A stretch of DNA of 64,000 bases from Acetobacteraceae bacterium (GCA_024280945.1 JAMXLO010000088.1:1-64000), one strand, 5' to 3'; shown: positions 30,130 through 38,898, numbered from the stretch's first letter. The notes: generated by a model not told the origin, from the sequence alone. A program made the numbers and translations.

Positions 30130-30187
30130 CCAGGTAGAAGCTGGGTGGCGGGTGCAGCGCGTCCAGTGCCGCATTCCGCTTCTTGTG

Positions 30188-30406
30188 CTAGCGCAGCAGC
30201 TTGGACAGCCGGAACTGCGCCTCGCAGATGCTGCGCACAGGATCGGCATCATGCGACTCCCGGGCCGATCGCTCTGGAACCATCATCCAGCGCGCTGTGG
30301 CGCGTCCCGTCGCTTGGTCGATGCGCCACCACAATGCGATGCGGCCAGCACACAGGCGGATTTGCCAGGGGAAGGGAACGATGGTCGCAGCCTGTCCGTT
30401 GTCCAT
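30188..30406 (-). CDS. Possible small protein (72 residues)
   Basis: ATG at 30404-30406 opens a frame beginning MDNGQAATIVPFPW, with IALWWRIDQATGRATARWM and a helical C-terminus ending FRLSKLLR. Short proteins with an N-terminal IIPFP/VPFP motif and a basic helical end occur in related bacteria, but no strong ribosome-binding site is seen. The surrounding stretch 30130-30594 holds no other supported gene. Treat this as a candidate. Confidence 0.25.
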   Translation of the reverse strand: MDNGQAATIVPFPWQIRLCAGRIALWWRIDQATGRATARWMMVPERSARESHDADPVRSICEAQFRLSKLLR

Positions 30407-30594
30407 CCGGCTAGGTTTGCGGCGGAGAGGTTACCCATTGGTTTCACGTGAGCATGGACCGAACGAACCTTCCGGCGGGTCGAATTGGTGCGCATCGCTG
30501 GACGCAGTACGGTGTTTGCGGGCGGCCCACGAGCGGGAGCGGAGACCATCCGGGCCGAACCGGTCGACCATCGCGACGCGAGACTGATCGTTCG

Positions 30595-30786
30595 ATGAGG
30601 CAATCCGTCGCTGCGAGCGCTTGCCGCACGTGTCTGCTCGTCGCGGTCCTCACTGTCGCGGACTGTCAGTCTCGTCGGCCAAGTTTCATGCTCAGGGTGC
30701 AAGAGGACTGTGCCGCAGGCGACGCGTGGGCGTGCGACCTTCTCAATAGCCTCGGTGCATCGAGGATTGCCGTTCCAGGCCGTTAG
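30595..30786 (+). CDS. Small secreted or lipoprotein-like hypothetical protein
   Basis: 63 residues from ATG 30595: MRQSVAASACRTCLLVAVLTVADCQS is a basic N-terminus plus hydrophobic segment ending in VADC, roughly lipobox-like. It is followed by a short body with a cysteine pair (EDCAAGDAWACDLLNSLG). The EDC.AGD.WAC arrangement looks conserved-type, perhaps one disulfide. It ends 82 bases before the binding-protein gene of the Sor-like unit. No known family. Confidence 0.4.
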   Translation: MRQSVAASACRTCLLVAVLTVADCQSRRPSFMLRVQEDCAAGDAWACDLLNSLGASRIAVPGR

Positions 30787-30867
30787 GTCCCGGTGTGCCG
30801 CAACGATTGCCAACGTGGAAGCGCAATGCGCCAATGGCTCAACGATTGGAAGGCGGAGAAAGGTCCC

Positions 30868-31782
30868 ATGGCGATCCGGTTGTCGGAGAACTTCCGAGCA
30901 ATGTTCTACGCGCCGTTCTATGCCGCACACGCCATCGGCGCCTACGACGCAGAAGGCGTCGCGGTGCAGCTGGTGCACTCGCCAGATCCTGCAAGCACGG
31001 CGATGGCTCTGCGGCGCGGCGAGATCGACGTCATGTGGGGCGGCCCGCTGCGCGTACTTCTGACGCATGCACAGGACCCAGCCGCAAACAGCGTCTGCTT
31101 CTGCGATGTGATTGCGCGCGACCCGTTCTTTATCGTCGGGCGCGAGCCACGACCCGCGTTCCAGGTAGCCGACCTTGCTGGCGTACGGTTCGCCTCGGTT
31201 GCCGAGGTGCCGACCCCTTGGCTCTGCCTGCAGGACGACCTGCGCCGCGCGGGCGTCGATCCCGCAGGCCTGGACCGCGTCAGCGGTTCCAGCATGGCGG
31301 ACAATGCGGCAGCGGTGCGGGACGGGACACTCGATGCGGCACAATTGTTTGAGCCCTACGTGGAGGAGCTTGTCGCATCCGGGGCCGGATACGTCTGGTA
31401 CGCCGCGGCGGACCGCGGCCTGACGGCCTACACCACCCTGGTGACCCGGCGGCCCTTGCTCGTATCGCGCCGAGAGGAATTGCTGCGCATGACGCGCGCG
31501 ATGGCGTACACCTTGCGCTGGATCAGAAGCGCATCCGGCATCGATGTCGCGCGGACACTCTCCGACTTCTTTCCGGACCTCGCGCCAAACATTTTCGCTG
31601 CTGCAATCGATCGCTACCGCGCGCTCGGTCTGTTCGCGTCGGACCCGGTGCTGCGGCGCGAGGGCTTCGACCGCCTGCAGGCGGCGATGCTCTCTGGCGG
31701 CGCGATTGCTCGCGCAGTTCCGTACACGGACTGCGTTGACAACTCGCTGGCGGAGCAGACACTTCACTCAGCGGGAGGGTAG
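30868..31782 (+). CDS. NMT1/THI5-type substrate-binding-like protein without signal peptide
   Basis: 304 residues resembling the periplasmic binding fold of sulfonate/nitrate/thiamine-precursor systems: LSENFRAMFYAPFYAAHAIGAYDAEGV, ALRRGEIDVMWGGPLRVL, LAGVRFASVAEVPTPW and DAAQLFEPYVEELV. From the ATG with the best ribosome-binding site (30868, GGAGAAAGG) it has no signal peptide, and extending to 30793 does not create one. No ABC permease or ATPase is nearby. It sits two bases from the molybdoenzyme gene, so it may bind a substrate or precursor in the cytoplasm. Confidence 0.75.
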   Translation: MAIRLSENFRAMFYAPFYAAHAIGAYDAEGVAVQLVHSPDPASTAMALRRGEIDVMWGGPLRVLLTHAQDPAANSVCFCDVIARDPFFIVGREPRPAFQVADLAGVRFASVAEVPTPWLCLQDDLRRAGVDPAGLDRVSGSSMADNAAAVRDGTLDAAQLFEPYVEELVASGAGYVWYAAADRGLTAYTTLVTRRPLLVSRREELLRMTRAMAYTLRWIRSASGIDVARTLSDFFPDLAPNIFAAAIDRYRALGLFASDPVLRREGFDRLQAAMLSGGAIARAVPYTDCVDNSLAEQTLHSAGG

Positions 31783-31784
31783 GC

Positions 31785-32999
31785 ATGAAGCGTCGGGATA
31801 TGTTGGCTGGGCTTGGAGGCTCAGTGGTCGCAGCGCGTGCGGCACATGCGGCCGATCAGTCGGTCTGGCTCAGTCCGCAACTGCCGGAAGGCACGCGTGA
31901 CGTGATCAGGCTGGAGACGCTTCCCGGCAAGCAGCCGCTGATCCGGCTCGCGGACCGGCCGCCGAACTATGAGGCTCCGATCAGCGCGTTTCGCACGCCA
32001 GTGACGCCGAACGAGCAGTTCTTTGTCCGCTACCATCTGGCCAGCATCCCTGCCATCGATGCCCTCGGCACATGGTCTCTCACCGTTGGAGGAGAGGCCG
32101 CCGAACGGCAAATCACGCTTCGTCTGGAAGAACTGCAGAGCGGGTTTGAGCAGGTGGAGGTCGCTGCCGTCTGCCAGTGCTCGGGCAATCGCCGAGGTTT
32201 GTCGTCGCCGCATGTTGCGGGGGTGGAGTGGGGTTATGGTGCGATGGGATGCGCAACATGGCGCGGTCCTCGGCTGAGGGACGTGCTGGCGAAGGTCGGG
32301 GCGAAAGCCGACGCGATCGAAGTGTGGTTCGATGGGGCGGATGGCCCTGTCTTAGCGACCACGCCCGACTTCCACAAAAGTCTGCCAATACACAAGGCAA
32401 TGGCCGACGAGGTGATTATCGCAACCACGATGAATGGCGGCAAACTGCCGCATCTGAATGGTTATCCCGCGCGTGTAGTGGTTCCCGGATGGACCGCCAC
32501 GTATTGGATGAAGCACGTCACGAGCATTCAGGTGAGCCGCAAGCCGCTCGACAGCTTCTGGATGCAAAAGGCGTATCGTGTTCCGGCAGGCATGTTCGCC
32601 GTCGATCGCCCGTTCCCGACGCAGGACAATGCCACGACGTGGCCGATCACCGACATCGTGGTGAATTCGCTGGTCGCCGATCCGATCGATGGTACGAGGC
32701 AGCCGGTCGACGGGTTCACCGTGCAAGGCGTTGCGTGGGATCGCGGCCATGGCATCAGGCAGGTGGAGGTCTCGCTCGACGGCGGTGAGACGTGGAAGCC
32801 GGCGGACCTGGGCAAGGACCTTGGACCGTTCGCGTTTCGGGCGTTTACCCTTCGCACCGGCAAGCTCGCACCGGGCAAATACGCCATCGCTTCGCGCGCC
32901 ACCAACAACGCTGGCGAGACACAAGCCGCGAAGCTGAAATTCAACCCGGCCGGTTACCACAACAATGTGCCGCAGCAAGTCGCTGTGACGGCGGCATAG
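31785..32999 (+). CDS. Sulfite-oxidase-family molybdoenzyme (SorA-like)
   Basis: 404 residues. The N-terminus MKRRDMLAGLGGS... with a hydrophobic stretch ending AHA is a Tat-type signal, as expected for a cofactor-loaded periplasmic enzyme. The Moco domain has the ligand Cys in AAVCQCSGNRRG and HLNGYPARVVVPGWTATYWMKHV. The C-terminal Ig-like dimerisation domain follows (GFTVQGVAWDRGHGIRQVEVSLDGGETW). The next gene encodes a small c-type cytochrome, as in SorAB sulfite dehydrogenases. Sulfite as substrate is a family inference; other oxidations are possible. Confidence 0.88.
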   Translation: MKRRDMLAGLGGSVVAARAAHAADQSVWLSPQLPEGTRDVIRLETLPGKQPLIRLADRPPNYEAPISAFRTPVTPNEQFFVRYHLASIPAIDALGTWSLTVGGEAAERQITLRLEELQSGFEQVEVAAVCQCSGNRRGLSSPHVAGVEWGYGAMGCATWRGPRLRDVLAKVGAKADAIEVWFDGADGPVLATTPDFHKSLPIHKAMADEVIIATTMNGGKLPHLNGYPARVVVPGWTATYWMKHVTSIQVSRKPLDSFWMQKAYRVPAGMFAVDRPFPTQDNATTWPITDIVVNSLVADPIDGTRQPVDGFTVQGVAWDRGHGIRQVEVSLDGGETWKPADLGKDLGPFAFRAFTLRTGKLAPGKYAIASRATNNAGETQAAKLKFNPAGYHNNVPQQVAVTAA

Positions 33000-33009
33000 G
33001 GAGACGACG

Positions 33010-33297
33010 ATGCTTCGTTATCTGCCGCTCGCTGCGATGCTCTTCGCCTCGTCTGCCTTTGCTCAGGAGGAGGTGGCGCTGAAGCCTGGTCCTGACTTGG
33101 ATGCGGTGACCACGAGTTGCGCAACCTGCCACACGTTGAATTACATCCGGATGAATTCGTCGTTCCTGACCCTGGATGCCTGGAAGGCGGAGGTCAGCAA
33201 GATGCGCGAAGCCTATGGCGCGCCAATCGACGATCAGACAGCCGCGGCGATCACCAGATATTTGTCGGCGAACTACGCGGCGCCACCAAAGTCATAG
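33010..33297 (+). CDS. Small c-type cytochrome subunit (SorB-like)
   Basis: 95 residues: signal peptide (MLRYLPLAAMLFASSAFA), then one haem-binding motif CATCH (about residue 38) and a candidate Met ligand in EVSKMREAYGAP. The start follows GGGAGACGACG and lies 10 bases after the molybdoenzyme stop. Size and order match SorB, the electron acceptor of sulfite:cytochrome c dehydrogenase. It would pass electrons to the periplasmic cytochrome pool. It overlaps the convergent SDR gene by six bases. Confidence 0.87.
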   Translation: MLRYLPLAAMLFASSAFAQEEVALKPGPDLDAVTTSCATCHTLNYIRMNSSFLTLDAWKAEVSKMREAYGAPIDDQTAAAITRYLSANYAAPPKS

Positions 33298-34038
33298 CAA
33301 CTGGCCGCCATCCGCGACGATCGTCTGACCGGTGATCCAGGAAGCCAACGGCGAGGCCAGGAACAGCACGACGTTCGCGACCTCCTCTGGGTGGCCAAGA
33401 CGGCCGAACGGGATAGAGCGCAAGATTGCGTTGTAGAGGTTCGGGTTGTCTGACTTGCGCTTTTCCCAGCTGCCGCCGGGAAACTCGATGGAGCCGGGAG
33501 CCACGCCGTTCACCCGTATGCCGTCGCGGGCGTACATCGCCGCCTGGGTCGAGGTGTACTGGATCACGGCGGCCTTGATCGCAGCGTAGGGTGGGGTACG
33601 CACGGACGCGCGCAGGGCGGAAATGGACGATGTGTTCACCACCGTGCCCTTCGACTGCTGCAGGAAGGGCAGGGCGGCATGCGTCGCGCGAACGATGGCC
33701 ATCATGTCCACTGCGATGCTCGCTGCCCAACCGGCCTCGTCATCGGCAGTGCCAAAACCCGAGGCATTGTTGACCAGGATATCGATCCCACCGAGCGTCT
33801 CGGCGGCCGCGGCGACATAGCGGCAGATGGCTTCCGCGTCGGCAAGGTCGCAGACGCCAGCGTGCGCCACATGACCGAAGCGAGAGATTTCGTCGCGAGT
33901 CGCCTCGAGTGGTCCGGCGCCGCGCGCGCAGATCGATACCGCAGCACCGGCCTGGGCAAAGCCGAGGGCGATGGAACGGCCTATTCCACGGCTACCACCG
34001 CACACGATGGCCCGTTTGTTTGTGAAATCGAATGCCAT
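33292..34038 (-). CDS. Short-chain dehydrogenase/reductase
   Basis: A 248-residue classical SDR. The cofactor motif is AIVCGGSRGIGRSIALGFA, the NAG-type motif is ILVNNASGFG, and the catalytic residues are Ser in VVNTSSISAL and Tyr/Lys in PPYAAIKAAV. The C-terminal VLFLASPLASWITGQTIVADGG is typical. It oxidises or reduces an alcohol/carbonyl with NAD(P). The substrate is unknown and there is no clear operon partner; it converges on the cytochrome gene. Confidence 0.9.
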   Translation of the reverse strand: MAFDFTNKRAIVCGGSRGIGRSIALGFAQAGAAVSICARGAGPLEATRDEISRFGHVAHAGVCDLADAEAICRYVAAAAETLGGIDILVNNASGFGTADDEAGWAASIAVDMMAIVRATHAALPFLQQSKGTVVNTSSISALRASVRTPPYAAIKAAVIQYTSTQAAMYARDGIRVNGVAPGSIEFPGGSWEKRKSDNPNLYNAILRSIPFGRLGHPEEVANVVLFLASPLASWITGQTIVADGGQLL

Positions 34039-34150
34039 GGCGCTGCCCTCCGTTCAGCCTGATAGTGCGGAGGCCCCGAGCCTCCGTCCAGAGTGTCCAG
34101 CTTCTGGAACAATTCTGGAACATCGAGCTGGACAGGAGTATGATCGCCTT

Positions 34151-34720
34151 ATGAGGTTCATCACCGATTTCGCCGATCAGGCGGTCGTGCTTCCGGTAGT
34201 CGCAGCGATCGGCATAGCCTTGCTGGCGCAGGGATGGCGGCGAGGAGCGGCGGCCTGGGTTGGCGCGGCCGCTGGAACCTTCGCGGTGATGCTGCTGCTG
34301 AAGCTCGTGTTCATTGCCTGTCCTGTGAGTGACCTGCGCACCCCAAGCGGTCACGTCGCGGCAGCCACGGTGGTGGCCGGCGGGCTCGCGGCGCTGCTGC
34401 TACGACGCCCTCGGCCGGCCCTGTTCGTCGCTATTCTTGCCGCAGTGGTGATTGGCATCTCTCGGTTGGCCCTGGGCGCTCATTCAACGACTGAAGTGGC
34501 CGTTGGCGCAGGGGTCGGTCTGGCCGGCGCTCTGGCCCTGATCGGCCTCGCCGGTTCGCCACCCGAGAGCCTCAGCGCACGTCGAACCGCGACCGTTGCA
34601 CTCCTGGTCACCTTGGTGTTCCACGGCCTGCATCTGCCGGCGGAGGCGCACATCCGCTCAACAGCCTACCGGATTTCGCAAATGCTGGGCGTCTGTCAGT
34701 CGGACGAACTGCGATTGTAG
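34151..34720 (+). CDS. PAP2-family phosphatase (membrane)
   Basis: 189 residues with about five hydrophobic segments. Motif 2 is RTPSGHVAAA and motif 3 SRLALGAHSTTEV, containing the catalytic histidines of type 2 phosphatidic acid phosphatases. The first motif (KxxxxxxRP) is not evident, so activity may be atypical. Such enzymes dephosphorylate lipid phosphates or undecaprenyl pyrophosphate. ATG 34151 is preceded by AGGAG at a slightly long distance. It overlaps the convergent ManC gene by 25 bases. Confidence 0.8.
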   Translation: MRFITDFADQAVVLPVVAAIGIALLAQGWRRGAAAWVGAAAGTFAVMLLLKLVFIACPVSDLRTPSGHVAAATVVAGGLAALLLRRPRPALFVAILAAVVIGISRLALGAHSTTEVAVGAGVGLAGALALIGLAGSPPESLSARRTATVALLVTLVFHGLHLPAEAHIRSTAYRISQMLGVCQSDELRL

Positions 34721-36129
34721 ATGTCGTCCAGCCGGACGATGTCATCCTCACCAAGATACGCGCCGGACTGGACCTCGATCAGCGTCAGCGGAATTTTGCC
34801 TGGGTTGTCGAGCCGATGCACACAACCGAGTGGCAAGTAAATGCTCTCATTCTCGCGTATCAGCAGCGTCTCGTTGTCCCGCGTTACGATTGCCGTCCCA
34901 TTTACAACAACCCAGTGCTCGGCGCGGTGATGGTGCTTCTGCAACGACAGCTTGCAACCGGGGGAGACCACGATGCGCTTGACCTGGAAGCGGTCTCCCA
35001 GAATGAGCGTCTCGTAGAACCCCCATGGCCGGTATATGCGATTGTGTGCCACCGCCTCATGGCGGCCCGCGGCCTTCAGCCTGTCGACAACCTTCTTCAC
35101 ATCCTGCGCGTGGTCGCGGTGCATGGCGAGCACGGCGTCCTCGGTGACCACGACGACGGCGTCTTCCAATCCAACCACGGTGGCCAGCATGCCATCGCTG
35201 CGGACGTAGCAGTTACGGGCGTTCTCCAGCAGCACGTCGCCTATCGCCACATTGCCGGCGGCGTCCTTCTGACCGAGTTCCCAGAGCGCACCCCAGCTTC
35301 CGACATCCGACCAGCCGATATCCGCAGGCACCACGGCTGCGCGTCTCGTCTTCTCGGCCACCGCATAGTCCAGGCTGATCGAAGGGCTGGCGGCGAATGC
35401 CTCCGCGCCAAGACGGATGAAGTCGAGGTCGGAGGCGCGCTCGGCCACCGCCCTGCGTACCGCGCGCAGCACGTCGGGCGCGTAAACTTCCAGCTCTTCC
35501 AGCAGCGTGCGGGCGGTGAAGACGAACATCCCGGAGTTCCACAGATGCTGTCCGTCGCTTGCGAGGCGCACCGCTGTGTCGGCGTCCGGCTTCTCGGTGA
35601 ACTCGGCAACAGCATAGGCGCCCTTGGCGTCGGCGAGCGGAGCGCCCATGGCGATGTAGCCGTAGCCGGTCTCCGGCGCGGTAGGGCGCATGCCAAAGGT
35701 GACGATTCGGCCGGTGCTGGCGGCAACGGCCGCGGTGGCCAGATCCTGGTGAAGCGCTCCAGTGTTGGCGATTGCGTGGTCGGCGGCGAGCAGCCACAGG
35801 ATGGCATCAGGATCCTGTTCGGCGACCAGGACTGCGGCCGCTGCAATCGCCGGGGCGGAGTTGCGGCCGACCGGCTCGAGCAGAATTCGGGGGGAAGAGA
35901 TGCCGGCCGCCCGCAGTTGCTCAGCGATTAAAAACCGGTGTTCCTGGTTGGCAACGATGATCGGTGGCGCAAAGCCATTCCCTTGGGCTCGCAGGACCGT
36001 CTCCTGCAACAGAGTGTGGTCGGAGACCAGGGGCCACAATTGTTTGGGGAACGATTCGCGCGAAACAGGCCAAAGGCGCGTGCCAGAGCCGCCGGACAAT
36101 ATGACAGGTATCACGGGTGAGCGGTTCAT
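34696..36129 (-). CDS. manC: Mannose-1-phosphate guanylyltransferase/mannose-6-phosphate isomerase
   Basis: A 477-residue bifunctional ManC/AlgA-type enzyme. The N-terminal pyrophosphorylase signature is VILSGGSGTRLWPVSRESFP with the lysine of PKQLWPL. The C-terminal cupin (type II PMI) domain carries the metal residues in GCKLSLQKHHHRAEHWVVVNG. It makes GDP-mannose for surface polysaccharides, linking it functionally to the cluster at 1-8 kb although 27 kb away. The length is standard. Confidence 0.93.
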   Translation of the reverse strand: MNRSPVIPVILSGGSGTRLWPVSRESFPKQLWPLVSDHTLLQETVLRAQGNGFAPPIIVANQEHRFLIAEQLRAAGISSPRILLEPVGRNSAPAIAAAAVLVAEQDPDAILWLLAADHAIANTGALHQDLATAAVAASTGRIVTFGMRPTAPETGYGYIAMGAPLADAKGAYAVAEFTEKPDADTAVRLASDGQHLWNSGMFVFTARTLLEELEVYAPDVLRAVRRAVAERASDLDFIRLGAEAFAASPSISLDYAVAEKTRRAAVVPADIGWSDVGSWGALWELGQKDAAGNVAIGDVLLENARNCYVRSDGMLATVVGLEDAVVVVTEDAVLAMHRDHAQDVKKVVDRLKAAGRHEAVAHNRIYRPWGFYETLILGDRFQVKRIVVSPGCKLSLQKHHHRAEHWVVVNGTAIVTRDNETLLIRENESIYLPLGCVHRLDNPGKIPLTLIEVQSGAYLGEDDIVRLDDIYNRSSSD

Positions 36130-36511
36130 TCGGATCTAGGGTGCCAGAGCAAAAGTGGGACAGGCCAGTAGGACATGGTTTCAAAGTGTCTCAGGGTTCA
36201 AAAGGCGCAACGAGCGACTGACAACTCTAGCGCACCCGGCGACGCAGTTTACGCGCATCGGGAAGTGGATTTCCACTGGCGCATTGGAGAAGCGGTATAC
36301 TTACGAAGGAGTGTGCGGTCGACGTTGCACGAGCTTTCCGAACCCACGGCAGAACCGAGGGATCTGCAGCCCGCCTGGTCTTGCGTCCGGCTTCGCCGCG
36401 GTCGCCCCAGGTCGCGATCGCTGAAAAAGCCGGCGTCGGCTAGGCGAGCAGTCGTTAAGCCTTGAGTTGGCCCCCGGCTCACGCCGAAGTGCGTGCATGA
36501 GCGACAGTAAA
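36130..36511. other. Intergenic stretch upstream of the ArsR gene
   Basis: About 380 bases without a recognised gene. Plus-strand frames give Arg-rich, unconserved translations. No repeats were noticed apart from the operator-like motifs that begin at 36512. Confidence 0.4.
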
Positions 36512-36558
36512 GGCATTGCTTAACTGTCCTTGCGGGGTTACTTAGGCATATGCTTAAC
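36512..36558. promoter_or_regulatory. Double ArsR-type operator overlapping the regulator's start codon
   Basis: GGCATTGCTTAAC at 36512-36524 is repeated as GGCATATGCTTAAC at 36545-36558, start to start 33 bases (about three helical turns). The second copy forms the near-perfect palindrome TTAGGCATATGCTTAA (36542-36557), which includes the ATG at 36550. ArsR-family repressors commonly bind such palindromes at their own promoter. Autorepression is inferred. Confidence 0.5.
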
Positions 36559-36903
36559 CAATTGGCCGAGTTGGACCGGCTGTTTCATGCTCTTGCCGAT
36601 CCCGCGCGGCGCGCGATGGTCGAACGGCTGAGCCGTGGACCGGCGCCGGTGACGGAGCTGGCGCGGCCACTGCCGATGTCGCTGCCCGCGGCCATGCAGC
36701 ATCTCGGCGTGCTGGAGGCAGCGGGGCTCGTGCGGTCCGAGAAGATTGGGCGCGTACGGACCTGCGCCATCGAACCGAAGGCGTTCGGCCTGGCCGAGCA
36801 GTGGATCGCCGCGAGACGGACAGAGTGGGAGCTCCGGCTTGATCGGCTGGGCGAGTACCTGCATTCGCTGGAAGAAGGAGAGCGTGATGGCTCAGGCGAC
36901 TGA
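36550..36903 (+). CDS. ArsR-family transcriptional regulator
   Basis: 117 residues with a winged helix-turn-helix: FHALADPARRAMVERLSRG, PVTELARPLPMSLPAAMQHLGVLEAAGLV and RVRTCAIEP are the classic ArsR blocks. No metal-binding ELCVCDL-type motif is present. It belongs to the branch found next to SRPBCC/AHSA1 genes, which are not arsenic regulators. The start ATG lies inside a palindrome repeated upstream. The gene overlaps the SRPBCC gene by 17 bases, so both are co-translated. Confidence 0.9.
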   Translation: MLNQLAELDRLFHALADPARRAMVERLSRGPAPVTELARPLPMSLPAAMQHLGVLEAAGLVRSEKIGRVRTCAIEPKAFGLAEQWIAARRTEWELRLDRLGEYLHSLEEGERDGSGD

Positions 36904-37840
36904 CGTGAGACAGCAGGAACCGGCACCGCTCAGATTGTCACGCGTGTTGCATGCGCGACGCGAGACGGTATTCAAAGCCTGGAGTTCAGCCGAACACGTG
37001 AAGCAGTGGTTCAGTCCGGAGGCGTTCACAATACCGGACGCCAGGGTAGAACTGCGGGTGGGCGGCCCCTTCGAACTCAGCATGCGCTCGCCGGCTGGCG
37101 AGGAACACTTGATCCGTGGCCGCTTCATCGAGGTAGTACCGCAGCGGCGTCTGGTGATCGACATGCAGATCAGCGACGGTGATGGCAGGCTTCTGTTCGA
37201 AGCATACACCGAAGTCGACTTTGCCGATGAACTCGGCGGCACGCGCATTGACTTGGTCCAGACCTATACGCTGCGTGATGCATCCGTTGCGTGGATGGTG
37301 AAGGGCGCGCCGGAAGGCTGGCGCAGCACGTTGGACAAACTGGAAAGCGAGGTCGTGCGTATGCAGGGTGGAACCGAGGTGAATAGACGCTCCGCGGTAC
37401 ATGCAAGTTTTCATCTCGAGCGCACATACGACGCGCAGGTTGCGCGTGTGTGGCGGGCGCTGACCGATGAAACCGCGAAGGCAAAGTGGTTCAGCGGTAC
37501 GCCCGGGCGCTGGGAACTTTTAGAACGTCATGTGGACGTGCGCGTCGGTGGCACCGAGCGCGTGAAGGGACGCTGGGAAGGCGGTGTCGTTTCCACCTTC
37601 GATGCCACCTATCACGACGTCGTTGCCAATGAACGGCTGGTGTACAGCTATGTGATGCACCTGGATGACAAGAAGATCTCGGTGTCGCTGGCGACCATGC
37701 AGTTGAAAGCCGACGGCGGCAAGACGAAACTGATGGTGACGGAACAAGGCGCCTTCCTCGACGGCTACGATGACGCGGGTTCGCGCGAGCACGGTACCGG
37801 CTTTCTGTTGGATGCGCTTGGAGCGTCGCTGCAAGCCTGA
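36887..37840 (+). CDS. Tandem SRPBCC (AHSA1-like) protein
   Basis: 317 residues consisting of two SRPBCC domains in one chain: domain 1 about residues 12-160 (LHARRETVFKAWSSAEHVKQWFSP ... GWRSTLDKLE) and domain 2 about 170-315 (ERTYDAQVARVWRALTDETAKAKWF ... GTGFLLDALGASL). The domains form hydrophobic-ligand pockets of the START/AHA1 type. Usually each is encoded by its own gene beside an ArsR regulator, so the fusion is of note. ATG 36887 follows AAGGAG and overlaps the arsR gene. The ligand is unknown. Confidence 0.87.
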   Translation: MAQATDVRQQEPAPLRLSRVLHARRETVFKAWSSAEHVKQWFSPEAFTIPDARVELRVGGPFELSMRSPAGEEHLIRGRFIEVVPQRRLVIDMQISDGDGRLLFEAYTEVDFADELGGTRIDLVQTYTLRDASVAWMVKGAPEGWRSTLDKLESEVVRMQGGTEVNRRSAVHASFHLERTYDAQVARVWRALTDETAKAKWFSGTPGRWELLERHVDVRVGGTERVKGRWEGGVVSTFDATYHDVVANERLVYSYVMHLDDKKISVSLATMQLKADGGKTKLMVTEQGAFLDGYDDAGSREHGTGFLLDALGASLQA

Positions 37841-38038
37841 GTCACTTGGCCAAGCGCTGACGGGAGGTGCCATCAGCCACGCGTCGGATGGCGCCTGCGG
37901 CGGGCGGGGATCAAACTCCAAACGAAGGGGGTCAGGTTCACGCGCAGGCTCACGCTGCAATGACCAGGATGAGTGCGCCGCCGAGCCGGTGATAGACTAG
38001 GCCATATAGGCATGGCGGCTCCTGGGGAGTGCCCGAGA

Positions 38039-38812
38039 TCATGGCATGGGTGCCGGAAGGCGCAGGTCGAGAAGCCAGGCGCGCTGCTGCCAAAGCACCA
38101 GACAGCCGGCAACGACCATCAGCCATATGGCCAAGTTGTGGAAGTATCGCTGGTCGAGCCGGTGCAGCATGGGACGGGTACACCAGACGGCGGTTGCGGC
38201 GCCGGCACCGGCCGAAAGTCCGTGGCGTACGAGGTGCCAGTTCAGCAGCCCGAACACGGAATAAGAGGTGAGTTTGACGAACTGGATGGCAAGCGAATTG
38301 ATCGCGCGCGTTGCCAGCATAGGTTCCTTGGTCAGGCCGAAGTTGAAATAGAAGGGGTTGGCGAGCAGCCCGCTGGCGCCAACGATCGCAGAGACCGACC
38401 CCGAGACGAATGAAACCGGCACAAACCACGTTAAGCGCATGTGGAACGATTGCGCCCGCTTGCCCAGCCGGTATTGCCAGAGCGTACTCACCAGAAACAG
38501 GGCGGCCGCGACCTGGATCAGCGGGCCGCTGACCTGGGCAAGCACCCAGCCCCCCAGAATGGCGCCTGCCGTGGCGCCTGGCAGATACCAGCGGACCACG
38601 GTCCAGTCGATGCAGTGCCAGAACAGGATGGCACGCGCCGGGCTTGCCACCGCGCTGGCGACCGTGATGACCGGCGCCATGGCATGGCCGCGCAGCAGTG
38701 GAGCGATCGCGGCCATGAACAGCACACTGCCGCCACCGGCGGACATCGTGCTGACCGTCCAACTGGCGAAGCCGATGACGAACAGAGCGAGATCGGTTGC
38801 ATACTCGATCAT
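38039..38812 (-). CDS. TauE/SafE-family membrane permease
   Basis: 257 residues, about eight membrane segments. The repeated signature glycine-rich half-sites are visible (STMSAGGGSVLFMA and SAIVGASGLLANPFYFNFG). Members export sulfite/sulfonates or other organic anions. With a SorAB-like sulfite oxidase 5 kb upstream, sulfite export is a sensible but unproved guess. ATG 38812 has a weak ribosome-binding site. The gene is divergent from the cytochrome b561 operon and shares its promoter region, including an FNR/FixK-like box. Confidence 0.83.
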   Translation of the reverse strand: MIEYATDLALFVIGFASWTVSTMSAGGGSVLFMAAIAPLLRGHAMAPVITVASAVASPARAILFWHCIDWTVVRWYLPGATAGAILGGWVLAQVSGPLIQVAAALFLVSTLWQYRLGKRAQSFHMRLTWFVPVSFVSGSVSAIVGASGLLANPFYFNFGLTKEPMLATRAINSLAIQFVKLTSYSVFGLLNWHLVRHGLSAGAGAATAVWCTRPMLHRLDQRYFHNLAIWLMVVAGCLVLWQQRAWLLDLRLPAPMP

Positions 38813-38884
38813 TTGCGCACGCCGTGTCTCCCGCGAGTAAGCGCCGGCACTTTGCGATAATTTAATGGCGCTCCAGGAGTGGTG

Positions 38885-38898
38885 TTTGATTTGGATCA
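38885..38898. promoter_or_regulatory. Perfect FNR/FixK-type box
   Basis: TTGATTTGGATCAA matches TTGAT-N4-ATCAA at all ten consensus positions. It is centred 71 bases before the cytochrome b561 ATG (38962) and 79 bases from the divergent TauE-like start. An activator of the CRP/FNR family would switch on b561 and the following ATPase at low oxygen. No such regulator gene lies in the window. Confidence 0.6.

Noticed and set aside
30283-31767. 494-residue minus-strand frame opposite the binding-fold protein
   Set aside because: Antisense to a protein with clear family blocks; the translation has no recognisable motif.
37950-38042. 30-codon frame whose ATG overlaps the TauE-like stop (ATGA)
   Set aside because: The overlap is suggestive and the end is hydrophobic, but an overlapping ATGA is frequent by chance. 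The peptide has no charged N-terminus, and no similar protein comes to mind.
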